From Haliclystus octoradiatus (taxonomy: Eukaryota > Cnidaria > Staurozoa > Stauromedusae > Haliclystidae): a stretch of 64,000 nt of DNA. The translations under genes and the position numbers were made by a program. The DNA is taken from contig OU744453.1 of assembly GCA_916610825.1 (NCBI GenBank), positions 13,343,751-13,407,750 on the forward strand, read 5' to 3'. Of this stretch, positions 1-12,247 are shown one piece after another. The stretch's first letter is position 1. Every line of letters starts with the position of its first letter. The notes beneath the pieces were generated by a model that was given only the letters and a program-made list of their open reading frames with translations, ran no database searches and had not been told where the DNA came from.

Positions 1-7
1 TCAACAA

Positions 8-1063
8 ATGGGGCAGATACCTGAATTTAGGCTGGATAAAGATGCAATAGTGTTTCAGAACATTGCTGTAGATATGTTTGGACCGATCTTGACAAAGCTC
101 TCAAAAAATATCACAGTTAAATCTAATGTAGCTATTTTTACTTGCTGCGTAACTAGAGCAATTCATCTAGAACACTGTTATGATATACAAGGCGGAGAAG
201 GACTCTCAACACAGAAATTTATAGCAGCTGTAAGACGCTTCAGTAATGCTCGGGGAATTTTATCGTCTAATATGTATAGTGATTGTGGCACAAACATGGT
301 AGGGGCAGAGCCCGAAATAAGAAAGCTTATATCCGACTGGGATGACAAACAGATTGAATTGGAATTAGCAAAGATGAAAAGCGGGTTTACATGGAAATGG
401 AATTGCCCCACGGCATCTCACATGAATGGAGTTGTTGAGACGTTTGTAAAATCTGTTCCAAAAGCACTGGATGCTACCACTGACCTTCATATGAGCAAAT
501 TTGCACCTGACGAGTGGCAAACTATTTTGAGTGAAGCTAATTATCTTCTAAATTCTCGCCCTCTCTGGCCTAATAAAAAAGAAGACCCTCTAGATATGTC
601 AATGATGATAACACCAAATTCAATTATCTACGGACACAATTTAATCATACCTCAGTACTTAGAAAACGGTAATCCAAATCCAAAAATACGAAATGACTTA
701 GTACAAAAAAGAGTTCAAATATTTTGGGACTTTTGGAGAACTCATATGCCTGCACACTTGCTGCTCAGAACAAAATGGTTTAAAGGCCAACGGAACCTTG
801 AAGTAGGAGATTTGGTCATTATTAAGAAAAGTGGAATACCAGGAACTGTGCCTAGAGCTACATGGCCAGTTGTTATCGTTTCTAAGGTATATCCTGGTAA
901 AGATGATATTGTAAGGAAGCTTCAGCTTAGCACGAAAGGAGGAGACTTTGAAAGACCCATAGTCAAACTATGCTTAATAGCTACTAAAGAAGAGATTGAA
1001 GGAGAAGAGATAAATTTAGGAAAAGAGGAAAAAGAAATAATAAAGAAATCTATTGACAAATAA
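8..1063 (+). CDS. BEL/Pao retrotransposon integrase, C-terminal part of pol (partial)
   Basis: This is the 3' end of a polyprotein frame whose beginning lies left of the window. The 351 visible residues carry a retroviral-type integrase core with D22 (AVDMFGP), D92 (YSDCGTN) and E144 (HMNGVVE) as the probable catalytic triad, followed by the C-terminal domain typical of BEL/Pao integrases, with the LLNSRPL stretch and a tail around VGDLVIIKK. The function is insertion of element cDNA into the host genome. The frame is open to its TAA, so this copy may be fairly young. The ATG at 8 is only the first in the visible part, not the true start. BEL/Pao rather than Gypsy is judged from the long D-to-E spacing and the tail domain. 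Confidence 0.85.
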   Translation: MGQIPEFRLDKDAIVFQNIAVDMFGPILTKLSKNITVKSNVAIFTCCVTRAIHLEHCYDIQGGEGLSTQKFIAAVRRFSNARGILSSNMYSDCGTNMVGAEPEIRKLISDWDDKQIELELAKMKSGFTWKWNCPTASHMNGVVETFVKSVPKALDATTDLHMSKFAPDEWQTILSEANYLLNSRPLWPNKKEDPLDMSMMITPNSIIYGHNLIIPQYLENGNPNPKIRNDLVQKRVQIFWDFWRTHMPAHLLLRTKWFKGQRNLEVGDLVIIKKSGIPGTVPRATWPVVIVSKVYPGKDDIVRKLQLSTKGGDFERPIVKLCLIATKEEIEGEEINLGKEEKEIIKKSIDK

Positions 1064-1331
1064 TTACCTATGTCATTTAAAACATATATAAAAATAAAAA
1101 AGAACAGTTCAACTGGCTTCATTTAGATCGTAAATTCATATATTTGATAGTTATTAATTTACTAAGGCGGGACTGAATCGCCAATTTTACCATTTGTTAT
1201 TGTTTATTTTGACGCATGCGTAATCATTATTCACCAACCGATAGGTTGAAGTTTTAGGCTAAAAACACGTGCTCGATCGTTTTTCGACGTGTGTGTTCAT
1301 ACTTTAATTATTAGAGTTTAGCATTATATTG
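1064..1331 (+). other. Possible BEL/Pao 3' untranslated region and LTR remnant
   Basis: This non-coding AT-rich stretch directly follows the integrase stop. A purine-rich AAGGCGGGAC near 1163-1172 could be a polypurine tract, with an LTR starting just after it. The second LTR is not in the window, so the boundary cannot be confirmed. The minus-strand LINE begins on its right side. Confidence 0.3.
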
Positions 1332-3130
1332 TTATGGTTTATAAGAAAATTTAGATAAAGTAAATACACCGTGTGTTACATTCGAGTACGAATCATGATT
1401 TAAGAAAGATTTTTCATTTATATATACAATTAATCTTTTTGTTTTAAAATTGGAGCTCTGGTGAATGATAAAATTCTGTGAATGTCTCTTGGTGTTACAT
1501 TTTAACAAATTAAAGTATTGTTTATTACGAGTATTCACCGTGCTGTTGTTTCTAGATGGTAATAAGTTATGTAGCTTATGGCTTTCGTTTTCTATGATGT
1601 CAAGAAAGAGCTTCTCACATATTGTTCCACTACACTCTGAAAGTTTTTTCAAGGATAACAGAATGAGTGCTTCGCTATATCTCAAATCTGGCCTCATAAT
1701 CTTCATTGCTCTTTTTTGAAGTTTTTCTATGTCATTTGACAGATATTTAGTTAAAGCGTTATGGAAAAGAGCACATGCGTACTCAGCAACGGGACGGATG
1801 CATGTTTTGTAGAAAATTATTAAATCATTCGTCGATAGACCAGCTCTTTTGAGTTGTCTTAGGAAATATATGCGTTTAGCTACTTTCCTACAGATATTTT
1901 CTACATGAGCGTTCCATTTTAAGTCATGTAATACCGTAACTCCAAGTAATTTACATGTAGAGACAGTTTCTACCTCTTTATTATTGATGGTGATAGGTAG
2001 TATAGCTTGTTGGTTTCTACTAAAAGATATCTTCAATTCTCTACATTTCTTCTCGTTCAGCTGAAAACCATTTGCGTCCACCTTTGAACAAGCTCATTCA
2101 CAAACTGCTGCATCTGGCTTTGATCTCTCCTCTTCTCTGACTCTGATAATGTGGTGTCGTCCACATACTTCCACAAGGATGCATTGCTAACTGTAAGGTC
2201 GTTGATCATTATGAGGAATAGCAATGGCCCCAGTTTGGTCCCTTGTGGAACGCCTGCTGGCACGTCTCCCCACTCAGAAATGCAATCATTTCCCAATTTT
2301 ACTCTTTGTTTTCGATTTTTCAAGAAGTCCAAGATCCAATTTTTCATTTGTGTTGGTATTAGGTAATTGTCAAGTTTTAGTGCAAATATGCGATGGTCGA
2401 TTAGGTCGAAGGCTTTTCTGTGGCTGTTGACCAAGAGTGGATCATACTGATGAGCGCCTGTGTTGAATTTGATTTAGGGATTGTTCCAAACTGCAGATGG
2501 TCGATGTTTTTCAAGACAGCTGGTTTTACAAAATCTTTCCCTACGTATTCCTCCGCTATCTTTGATAGAATCGGTGTCAACGAAATGGGGCGTAGGTGTT
2601 TGTTGATATCTACGATTGGCTGTTGTTTGGGATAGGCACAACGTCTGCCTCTTTCCAAGATAGAGGTAGGCAGCTTTCTTGATATGACGAATTTAGAATG
2701 TCTGCTATTGGTTCCGCCAAGATATCAGCATTTTCCTTTAGAAGCCTACCTGGGATGCCGTCTGGGCCACATGCTTTTCTGCTGTTTAAAGTAGCTAAAG
2801 TTTTAAAAACTTCAGCTGTCGATAGCATGGTCATTGGCGTTTCTGGTGTCCCTTCAGGATGCTGGATGAGATAATCAGTTGGTAATGAGGTGAAACAGCG
2901 CATTGGTGTGATGAAAGATTCATTGATGATGTCCGCTAGCTTGCACTCTTGATCGGAAGATTCTTTGAGGTGCTGAAGTTGTTTGGAAATGCTGTTTGTT
3001 GTTGTTTGGGGTGGCGAGAAGCCACTTAATCTCTTCACCTCAGACCACCAAGCAGAGGCATTGACAGTTTTTAGGTGCTCTATTTCAGCTTTATAATACT
3101 TCGAACGACAAATTTTACGTTCACGATTTA
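1332..3130 (-). pseudogene. Non-LTR retrotransposon reverse transcriptase, frameshifted (CR1/L2/jockey-like)
   Basis: Read on the minus strand, successive frames give one reverse transcriptase broken by frameshifts. Near 2770 is RKACGPDGIPGRLL, near 2430 AFDLIDHRI, near 2260 PAGVPQGTKLGPLLF, near 2170 YVDDT (the catalytic box, usually F/YADD), and 2081-1332 is the thumb/C-terminal part containing KLLGVT and RPVAEYAC. Breaks lie near 2610, 2420 and 2070. It would copy element RNA into DNA at the target site, but this copy cannot work. It is the 3' half of the LINE whose endonuclease lies at 3169-4203. Assignment to a clade within the CR1/L2/jockey assemblage is not possible by eye. Confidence 0.85.
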
Positions 3131-3168
3131 CTTTGTTCCTTAACAGTCTGAATTCTGTATTGTTGCCA

Positions 3169-4250
3169 TTATGTAGAGCTTGCTGTCTTTGTTTGATAAG
3201 CTTTTTTACAGAGGAAGAAATCCAAGGTGGTTCTGAAGGAAAGATGTACTCTTCTACATCGGACAGGCATGATGCAATTGAGACCTGTAGTGATGATATT
3301 TATTAAGTTACTAGTCTTCTCCTCCCAAGTTTCTTTGTAATTTATCATCCCGCTAATGTCTACGGCTTCCAAATAAAGGCTCATTGCAACACGCGTTTTT
3401 GGGCGTAGGTCTCTTGTTCTTTTGGTGATTGCTGGCCGTGGCCGTCGGGACCTAAGCTTTGGTTGTAGTTCAACAGACATATGGTCGGAGAGACCAAAAG
3501 GTGGTCGTTGTGTTGGTTTCTCGTAAGTGTCTGCCATGTTTGTAAGGATCAAATCTAGTGTTCTGTTTCCTCGAGTTGGAAAACGTACAACTTGTTTCAA
3601 AGTGAAACTATTGCACAACTTAGTTGTATTCATTGTATTGAAATCTCCGCAAATAATAATGCCACAGTTGGTATGCTTTGATTCGATGCTTGTTAAAAAT
3701 GAACTCAGGTAATCTATTGCATCGTTGTTATTTGCTTTTGGTGGGTGGTATATTATTCCTAAGATTATCGAGCTATAACCTCTAGGGAGACGGTTAGGAT
3801 TAATTTTTAGCCATAATACTTCAAAAGAGGGATGTTGTAAGTCATGAAGGATCTCGACCGTAATGGATTCTCGAATTTAAGCACACACACCACCATGTAC
3901 TGCTTCCGTTTTATCTCTACGGATGATCTGATATCCCTCAAGTGCTACGACGTTGTTATCAACATGACTTTGAAGCCAAGATTCAATTATACATATGCAG
4001 TCTATAGGTGTGGTGTTGACTAGGTGACATAGCTCGTCAATTATTGGAGCCAGGGACATCACATTCGATAGTAAACATGTGATCTTAGTGAACCCGTTGT
4101 GATGTGGTTGGGATCGGCGCATGAATAATACTATTGTTATTGTTGTTACCTTGCCAAGAATCATCTTTCTGTGTATATTTTCTGACCCTTTGAATAGGAA
4201 CAATCACTGGTATTGCAGAAGTTTGATGAATGCTGTCAATGTTTGAATTA
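3169..4250 (-). pseudogene. LINE apurinic-type endonuclease domain, degenerate
   Basis: This is the upstream, minus-strand part of the 1.3-4.9 kb LINE. Around 4203-3877 it reads CIIESWLQ...GYQIIRRDKTEAVHGGV, the central part of an APE-like endonuclease. Around 3600-3450 it reads VVRFPTRGNRTLDLILTN and FGLSDHMSVE, which holds the terminal SDH box. The intervening sequence carries stops and at least two frameshifts. The endonuclease would nick the target for target-primed reverse transcription. Confidence 0.75.
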
Positions 4251-4653
4251 TCAGAACCCATTGTTAGGTTGAGGTCATCCGTATCACTAATTTGTTCGAC
4301 ATTTCTATAGATATTGTATGGCTGATTGGTTTCTCCGAGATTCCTAATAATTTTCAAAAATGTTAAAATTCTGATTATTCGGCCTCCTCTTTTACCTCTG
4401 CATATTCTTTTTTCTCTTTTCTTTTTCCGCGGTAGAGTATAACTGTAATCCACAAAAACATTTGCTGGTGGTTTGCTAAAAGGACGTAGCCGGAGGAGTT
4501 CATCTCGGCTGATGGAATGGCCATTTTAGGATGATTAGATATCAAAGCATAATTTTCAATTGAATTAAACAGATAAACCAATGTAAGTACGTGTAAAATA
4601 AATCTACTGGTAATAAATAATAATAAGTAAATGGTGACTAACCACAAAAGTAG
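4085..4653 (-). pseudogene. LINE 5' region / basic N-terminal segment
   Basis: The minus strand carries a lysine/arginine-rich segment (RKKKREKRICRGKRGGR) in front of the endonuclease, in a frame different from it. Many CR1/L2-type elements carry a similar basic stretch between their two open frames, so I take this as part of the same LINE. There is no further recognisable ORF1 domain. Confidence 0.4.
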
Positions 4654-5037
4654 TAAAGAGTATGAATAAATTCAAGAATAATGTAACTCGCCGGAGCATA
4701 CGAAAAAGCCGCCGGTGCCAACAAAGGCGAATCTCAAGCGTTGTCGTGTAGCTCAAACCCCTATCCGCTCCGAAAATGACTACGAATTCCGTCAATACGG
4801 CATCGTGGAACTGGGGCCTAAGATTGATTCCTTTAAAGAATTAGAAATAAGGCGAGGCCAAGCAGTGTTTGAAACGTTATTCATTTTTCAAAGTTCACTT
4901 GCAATGTTCCCCGGTCTGTATTCCCTCTTTAAATACTTTAAACATAAGTGTTTGAGCCATCGTGATATGTATTTGATTGAGTTCAATTCGACCTATTGTT
5001 TATACTATCACTTATATACATAATACTGTCTGTTTAT
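4654..5037. other. Unassigned sequence with a short frame, slightly higher GC
   Basis: The stretch 4681-4860 is richer in G+C than its surroundings and holds a 102-residue plus-strand frame (4715-5023), but I recognise no domain and see no splice context. It may be the 5' UTR of the minus-strand LINE, or a gene fragment. Confidence 0.25.
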
Positions 5038-5042
5038 ATATC

Positions 5043-5100
5043 ACAATATTTCTATATTTCTATATTTCTATATTTCGATATTTCGATATTTCGATATTTC
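5043..5100. repeat. Short tandem repeat TATTTC(T/G)A
   Basis: An 8-9 bp unit (ATATTTCT changing to ATATTTCG) is repeated about seven times. It abuts the dispersed repeat at 5101-5205. Confidence 0.85.
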
Positions 5101-5205
5101 TGTGTCTGTCCGCGACCTATGTACGTCTTACTGGCGATATAATACGGATAATCCGTTGTCGGGAAATTATGCAAACATTTGTGTCGAGATAACCGTGTAC
5201 AGTAA
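5101..5205 (-). repeat. Dispersed repeat, copy 1 (second copy at 45017-45106)
   Basis: The sequence GTCTGTCCGCGACCTATGTA through GCAAACATTTGTGTCGAGAT is found again, inverted and about 85-90% similar, at 45017-45106. No coding potential or tRNA boxes are visible. It is an interspersed element of unknown class. Confidence 0.7.
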
Positions 5206-7355
5206 CAAATTTGTTGTATGAAAAGTATGGGTCTATGACGTTGTTTTAAAATAATATACTTCATCAGATATTTTATTTTATATCCTTGCATTAAAAAATT
5301 CAGAGATTTTGAAAAATTTCATAGGTCGATAATCTAGCGGGCAGCCAAATCGAAGTCAAATTGAAATCCCCAGAACAAAAATATTTTGCTTTGAATTTAA
5401 AAGCTGCGTGTAAATTGTTTGAACAAGTGAAACTTAAAACTGAATCAGTTTTATGATAATTAAAACAATACGAAATACTGAGTTACATTGAATTACCAAT
5501 ATAACTAGGCCAGACAAAATATGTTTTGATATCAAAGAAACGTAGACCTATTTCATGTAGTGTTGATATCAGCAATACATATAGCGCGGCACAAACGCTA
5601 TGAAATTAAAGAGACTTTAGGTCTTAATTTAATTTAATAATGAAACCAAATGCCGTTCATTACTTTTACCAAAATCGAGATACAAAACATTTCACTTTTA
5701 AAAAGGCTATTTTGATATATAACTTGTGAGAACACTGAGCAAACAATCTGTTTTGAAATGAATAATCTATCGCGGGGCATAAAAACAAATTAACTTGGCA
5801 AGAATTTTCAAAATGACGTTGGCGTTCGATCAATTCGAAAAATATTCAAAGTTCGAATAGATTATCTGTCTACAGTTTAAAATTATAGAGTTTAGAATTA
5901 ATCAAGGCATTGCACAAAAGTATTTCTATAATTTATTATTTAATATAAAAATATGAATCATTTGGTTTTGAGCAGGCAGGCATTTATTGTATGGAAGGAA
6001 TTGTAGGCTTTTATTTTCAGATTTTGCTTCCATAATTAACGAAGGAATTATAGGCATCGATTAAAATTAAAATTTCATTTTGTTGACTTGCTATACGAAT
6101 AAGACACAGTATGTTACTACAGTTTCGAGAATAAAAATAGCGGTGTCTTGTTATTATCGTTGATCAACATTTAATAAAGTTAATTTCAGGTATATCAAAT
6201 TTAACAAAGTTAAATTGAATTTAGCGTATGATTTGTGATAAATAATAATAATTATAATAATTTCAGCGTTCAAAAACTTTGCTTTGAATTTAAAAGCACA
6301 AAAACATAATTTAAAAACATTTTTAAATAGTTAATACAGTTTGGGTGAGTGTAACAAACCTTGTGTTACAAAAATAAAAGGTGAAAAGGTTGCATGAAAT
6401 AATCGATCATAGCAAACAATATTTATTAAAATACTACTTACCATTTTCCAAATGAGATCCAAATAAAAACTATACGAGCGGCATAATCTCCGAACAACAT
6501 TTAAATACATAATAGCGGGTTCTCTGAGTTAATACACCAATCAATAATAAGTTAACAACCATATTTTATCGAAAGAGAATGTACGCCCGATAAGAATAAA
6601 ATAAAGATTGTCTTTTATTCGAAATAATTCTGACAAAAATGATCATTTCATATCGTGATCAAATGCATGGTAAAGTAGATTCATTTTCTACATAGTAAAT
6701 TATCCTTTTCGTCAGACATCATAACATGAGCATTTAAATATTACCATCGGCTGTGGTATTTTATATCTTTGAAGCTGCACTAAACATTTCAACTCTATAA
6801 ACCATCGCGTCCGTTTCAATAAATTCTGAATAAATATGCATATCACGAATCTGGCAAAATGAGTTGTTTTCGTTTTTCTATCAAAATAATTAATTTATTC
6901 ATGATCATCTTTTCTTTCATTCGACATCTGTAATGTATTATAATTAGCGCGTAGAAATATTGAAAACAAGATGTAACATAATATCAATATCGAATTAGTA
7001 TAGCGATTATTATAGAATTTTATTTCCTTTTAAAAGAATGTTGATGCTATTATTCTGGAAAATTTGATAACAAAAACCACTATCAGACCAATTTTTCAGA
7101 TCTTTTTTTTACTTATAAAATTTTATTTTCAACGAACTCTTAGTATTTTGATAGACTGCCATGAAAATCACAGGCATATTTGCTGAGATTGCAAAGATCA
7201 AAAATATATAGACTCATATAGTATCATATCATAATATTTTCAGATCATATATATAATTTGAAATTCAATACACGCGCGTGGGTCGGCCTTGTTCAATAAT
7301 ACGTTGTCGAAGCAGTAGGTTTGTTTATAAGGTCAGTTAAAGCGCTGATATGAGT
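5206..7355. other. AT-rich non-coding region
   Basis: No frame with codon structure, RNA gene or clear repeat boundary was seen here; stops are dense in all frames. Confidence 0.5.
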
Positions 7356-7357
7356 AA

Positions 7358-7436
7358 GTAACGGAGTGGCTAATTGGTTAATGCTCTTGTATAATATTTC
7401 AGGGTCGTCAGTTCAAATCCGCCATTCGGCAACCTT
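7358..7436 (+). repeat. tRNA-derived SINE head or tRNA pseudogene
   Basis: An A-box-like TGGCTAATTGGTTAATGC (7367-7384) and a B-box-like AGTTCAAATCC (7410-7420) are spaced as in a tRNA. The acceptor arms do not pair well, so this is a decayed tRNA copy or a SINE head rather than a working tRNA gene. Confidence 0.5.
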
Positions 7437-8126
7437 TTATCAACGATTTTTCTTATTATTATTTAATATGAAGCAGTAAATCATTTTTAATTAACAAAAG
7501 ATATCGTTTGATCATGTTAATAACAGAAATCAGTGGACCATGTGTCTTGTTGAAGCTAAATTAATTTAATATTGAATGTATCGCATGCAATGCCACGAGT
7601 TTCACTGGCCACACTTTGACGGCGTTATTTTGTGAACAGCACATTAGTGTTGTATATATTGCAATAAAGATTTATGAATCCGAACCGAACGCGATCCGAT
7701 CGTATCGGGTCAGATTCGGATTAATATTTTAGGTCTTCGGATCGGATCGGATTTGAAGTGATTTTTTATGGATAGTTTCAGATTTCGAAATTTGACTAAG
7801 TATTTGTAATTATAATAATTAATGTGTTCTGGCCTCCTTTCAGCACATAAAATAAAGTTTTTCTATGTAGATATAGCTACGTTAAATTATACATTTCAAT
7901 CGACTCAATTGATGTAAAATAAATTAAACTTTTATCAAAGGAATGATTAAGATGTATTGATTAATGCTACATCGTTTCAATGCGTATTGTGTCTCATGAT
8001 CTCCTCCAGAGTTCATACTCCGTATTATACAGCGATAGTCAGCTTAGTCAATTGTTTAATTATAAGTGATCTGAAAGTTTTATCATAGAAGGTCCATTAT
8101 GGACTACACTCGTTGCTAGTATGAAA
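7437..8126. other. Non-coding stretch with CGGATCGGAT-rich patch
   Basis: There is no gene. Around 7683-7750 lies a GC-richer patch with repeated CGGATCGGATCGG words, which resemble the subterminal repeats of the hAT element at 54836-55895. A matching inverted end was not found. Confidence 0.4.
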
Positions 8127-10028
8127 TATTCACCATAGATTATAGAATACAGGGATTGGCAACTCTATTGTTCTCGGCCGCGCGGTCAGATTATGTTGAA
8201 TTTGGCGCGAAACGCAGTCACGTAATCTTGAGCCGACAGAAGATTACAACGATGCAGTCAAAACCTTGTATTCTTCGTAACTTGCATACTATAATATCCT
8301 ACGTTGCTCAATATTTTTTTGAAGTTTTATGTTTTGACAATGTTAAATAGAGCTTACTTTAAATGTCCATGACAATTTAATTACGTTTAAACAAAATAGC
8401 GAGTAGATATGGCCAATTTAATTCACCGTGTTTTGCGGTATATTTCACCAAAATATTGCTTTGATCACTTTTGCAATTTGCAAATTGATGTTTGTAACTT
8501 TGAAAAAGAAAATGTATGTGATTGTCGTGATTGAATTAATCTACAAATACACTTATAACTAACAAATCAAAATCAAGCTAAAATGTTCACTATAAAATAA
8601 TTGCGCTTCTGAATGAGAGGAATACAGTTTACAGCTAGGCGGCCTATATAGGTCTACGACATACAAGTAGCACAAAATACACTCAACAATTTTCATCACA
8701 TAACAAATAATCCGTATAGTGTATGTATCACAGCAGAGGGAATGAATACACTACAAAAATTTAGCACGCAATACACAGAATGAACAAGATATGGTTGCAA
8801 TATCGATAACTGGTATGGTAAATTAAAACACTTGTGAAAACATTCAGTGTCGATGTATTACATTTGTAATTACGTTATGTTACACTCACATTTACAATGA
8901 ATTTTATACAATATCAAATTATGGATGTTCACCTTATTATTCAATTAATGTTGACTTGCTGTTACTTTAAAGTTTGAATTTTTTTTAATTTGTTCCTTGG
9001 CGATTTCTTTTTCAATTCCAGTTTCTCTTTTAAGTTACAAGCAGTAAGCCCATGCCGTTCGTGTACGAAAATCATCTCACTTCATATAATAAAATGTAAT
9101 ACTTGTAGACAAATAAGACATAAAATCCTCAGTATTTTGATTGTTATCTTCTAAACCAGAGTGTTGTGCTGCTACATCCCAGGTAGATTAAACTTTTGGG
9201 ATTTGCAAAACACGTCCAGACGAATATGCGTCTAATTTCACAGACATTGCAAAACATTCAAGCGTGTTTGCTTCAAGAGTCCATCTGATCTCCTTATGGA
9301 TAAATAACGATATTCTTTTTCACAGTTCCACAACAATAATAAATAGACTTTCCGAAGGTGCTCATCCACGCAATGAATTTCAGATAGATGTTTTTATTAC
9401 TGCCGAGAAGATTTGTAGGGAATAGATCAAAATCGTTGAATATATTTGACACATCTCCAGAAATGTCCGAAGAAATATTGACTCATTCGTAGTAACTTTT
9501 GAGAAGAGTAGAGTCATTTGGTCGTGAATAAATTAAGTTGATAAACCTTCATCTTCATCGATTCGATGGATAATTTTATATCAGTGTGTTTTGATCGTGT
9601 GTGAAGGGTTACGGACACCGTTAAACCATCTTTAGTTTTCCAAATCCTTCAGAAATATTAGCATTAACGTAAACTTCTCTGTAGGCGCACTTTTCTAAAC
9701 TTTCACCGATAGAGTTCGCCATTTTCTTCATCGCCTTTCACGTTTCAAAAATTCGAGGTACTGAAAATCATTGCTATTTAATTGACCATCCATTGCAAAT
9801 AATGAAATAATCAAGTGTACTTTTACTAGCCAGCTTGAAGATATGAACGATGATGATAAAATGAGTAGAACAGTCGACCGCGTTGTTGTATAATGACACT
9901 TGTGAAAATTTGTCACAAAATGCTGTGTCGGCTCAAGAACACGTGTTTCCGGTAAATCTCAAACAAAAACATAATTCGTGCCCAGACCTTAGTTGCCAAT
10001 CCCTGTATTCTATAATCTATGTATTCAC
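8127..10028. mobile_element. DNA transposon with 31-bp perfect TIRs and 7-bp TSD
   Basis: Left TIR 8134-8164 and right TIR 9991-10021 are perfect inverse complements (31 bp, containing CAGGGATTGGCAACT). They are flanked by the direct repeat TATTCAC at 8127-8133 and 10022-10028. The 1,888-bp body has no long frame. A minus-strand stretch around 9720-9180 reads in short open pieces between stops, so a dead transposase is possible but not shown. The inner CAGGGATTGGCAAC resembles hAT termini, but hAT duplications are 8 bp, so superfamily is left open. Confidence 0.85.
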
Positions 10029-10178
10029 TAATCGTTCGTATGTAGCAACCATTTCATTGTTTACTTTAGATAGCAACGATTATAGAAAGCTATCATTTGA
10101 AGAAATGACTTCGCTAACGAAATTTTTAGTTTTTTTTTGTAAATATGAATAACTAATGCAGTCTAACTTCATTTGTAG

Positions 10179-10813
10179 ATTCCGGTTTAGCAGAATGGGT
10201 TAGAGTCAAAATTACAGAAGACACAAATGAATTCAATGTTATTAATGGTGCTTGCCTCAATCAAACTGATAGCCTCTCATTTACCCCATCGACACTTTCA
10301 GGAGACATTAACCATGTAGTTCTACGCTTCAGAAACTATCAGATTACTTATGGTAAATTTATTAAAAAAGTTCTGTTGTACGGCAAGGCGCTTGAAGATA
10401 ACTTTGTTTCACAAAAGGTGATGATTCGCTATAATATAAAGAATATTGCTTATGGAAATTGTTACAATGATGAACAGTTTGAATTTCACACAGCAGTTCA
10501 AGAAAAATCTATGAAAAGAAATGTAAATAATACCAACAGGATGTTTTACATGGTGTTGTCTCTTGATAACTTTGTTAATGCTGGATTGCGTACAGACTTG
10601 TATCTTAACAATATTGGAATTGATTTGGTTTTGACCCCTCTTCACTTTGCAAATAGCTCAATTGTTCAGCGAAATGTTAAATCATTAACAGCAAATTTAA
10701 GAATAAATGAAATTGGTATGTTTATGGATGTTTACTATGATGTGTTTATGGTATCCAAACATGTTCTCTCGATAAATATTATGAGAAATATTTCGGGCAA
10801 TTTTGAGACGTAA
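10179..10813 (+). CDS. Unrecognised open frame, possible terminal exon
   Basis: The frame ending in TAA at 10813 is open upstream to a good splice acceptor (TTCATTTGTAG ending at 10178), giving about 211 residues beginning DSGLAEWVRVKITED. Composition is protein-like: mixed charge, few low-complexity runs, asparagine-rich. I cannot assign a family. It has no signal peptide or evident membrane segment. It follows directly after the right target duplication of the transposon at 8127-10028, so that element may sit in its upstream intron. It could be the last exon of a host gene, or part of an unrecognised mobile or endogenised element. Confidence 0.4.
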
Positions 10814-11130
10814 AATATGCAAAATACTGAAGCCTCCATTTGAGTATATGTCACTCCCATTTTATCTGATAATCTACCTATTTTGATGGGGGCAACAATG
10901 CCCCCTGTCATAAAAGGTAGTTACAGCCAGGTCAAGTTTCTCCAGATCAATAATTTAGGAATTTAGCTATGATTTAGCAAACTCAACAAGAAACCCTGCA
11001 TGATTACTTCATTTTTTTATCACAAATCTAAGCTCTAGTAGCGTTTTATTCCCCGGGGTTGCTGGTTGATTAATTAGTATTTTTTTCAAGAGGGTTTGAG
11101 TTTAATGGTGGATGTTCTTCATGACTGACC
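10814..11130. other. Non-coding sequence
   Basis: I see no gene or clear repeat between the unknown frame and the SINE that follows. Confidence 0.4.
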
Positions 11131-11225
11131 AATACTGAGTGCTCCTGCCAGGGGTTGAACCCTAATTAGACACATGTCGTAGTCCAAATGCTCTAACCAC
11201 TACACTTAAAGCCCCACTATATCTC
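11131..11225 (-). repeat. tRNA-derived SINE head
   Basis: On the minus strand GTGTAGTGGTTAGAGC (A box) is followed by GGGTTCAACCCC (B box) at tRNA spacing. The copy resembles the plus-strand one at 56968-57120 and is probably the same family or a sister. Confidence 0.6.
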
Positions 11226-12247
11226 ACCCTTATAGTGTAATTATCATGTTTCATTAGTATACGAATATTTAATGTATGCATTATATATACGGATTTTGTT
11301 AAATACAGTATAGTGTTAGCATTCTTTAGATAGCCTCGTTTCGACTTTTGAATTCCGAGGAACAGCCAGATCAGCTAGATATCACATTACAATTTTGGTT
11401 GTGAAAGGATCGCTATAGACGTGATTTTTATGAGCGGATATTCTATGAATTGATCAACGGGCCAACTTATTATATTCAACTAAGATTAACAAATATGAAT
11501 GGAATAAAGCGTTATGTATTAAATTTTGTCAGAAATGACCTTAATAATTAACTTAAAATTTGATTACAAGACGAAGCTTTATTGAGCCAAGTCCTAATCA
11601 CGACTTGAAAGCAGCGATCCTCTGTGATGCATGATTCAAATACCTTACTTGAAAACCGACTAAGAAAACAGCAGGAAACCGGACTACATGCATACACACA
11701 AGCATAGTTTTTAGTATTTATATAGGTATATAGATGTACTAGCAATGTCTATGCCGCATTGCTGGGTTATTGCTTACTGAAGTATTATCTTTCTTTGACG
11801 TTATTTATTATTTTATTATTTATTCATTTGCAAAATATATATTTGCAGGCATGCAAAGGTATTTATCAATCAAATAATAAATACACTGATACTTAGCCTA
11901 TTTATAATTTACAGAATCGCTGTAAATTTACAGCGTCTAGACGCTGTTTAAAAGCATTAACTGATGATGATAGAACCCCGGGTAGAACAACACTTTCATC
12001 AGCAAATTCCACCAAGTAATTACTCTACCGCGATAAATTAAATGTTTGGTTGCATTGGGTTGCAAAGACAAACAATAATCAAATATACTATTTTGGTTGA
12101 ATATTTTCTTCATGAAATTGGTGAACACTTGAAATTTAATATCACATAATAGAAACGAGACACAACGAAACCTATCTCTTAGCAATGTGGCTCAAAAAAG
12201 CAAAACAAAATCAATGCGTGAAATAACATTTTCTTTCGATAGAGCTG
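11226..12247. other. AT-rich non-coding region
   Basis: No gene is visible. Near 11737-11775 the words ACTAGCAATGTC and CATTGCTGGGTTA recur in diverged form near 57783-57812, which suggests a shared dispersed repeat of unknown type. Confidence 0.4.

Noticed and set aside
9883-10152. 89-codon frame with TTG start
   Set aside because: It crosses the right TIR and target duplication of the 8.1-10.0 kb transposon, so it is a chance frame.
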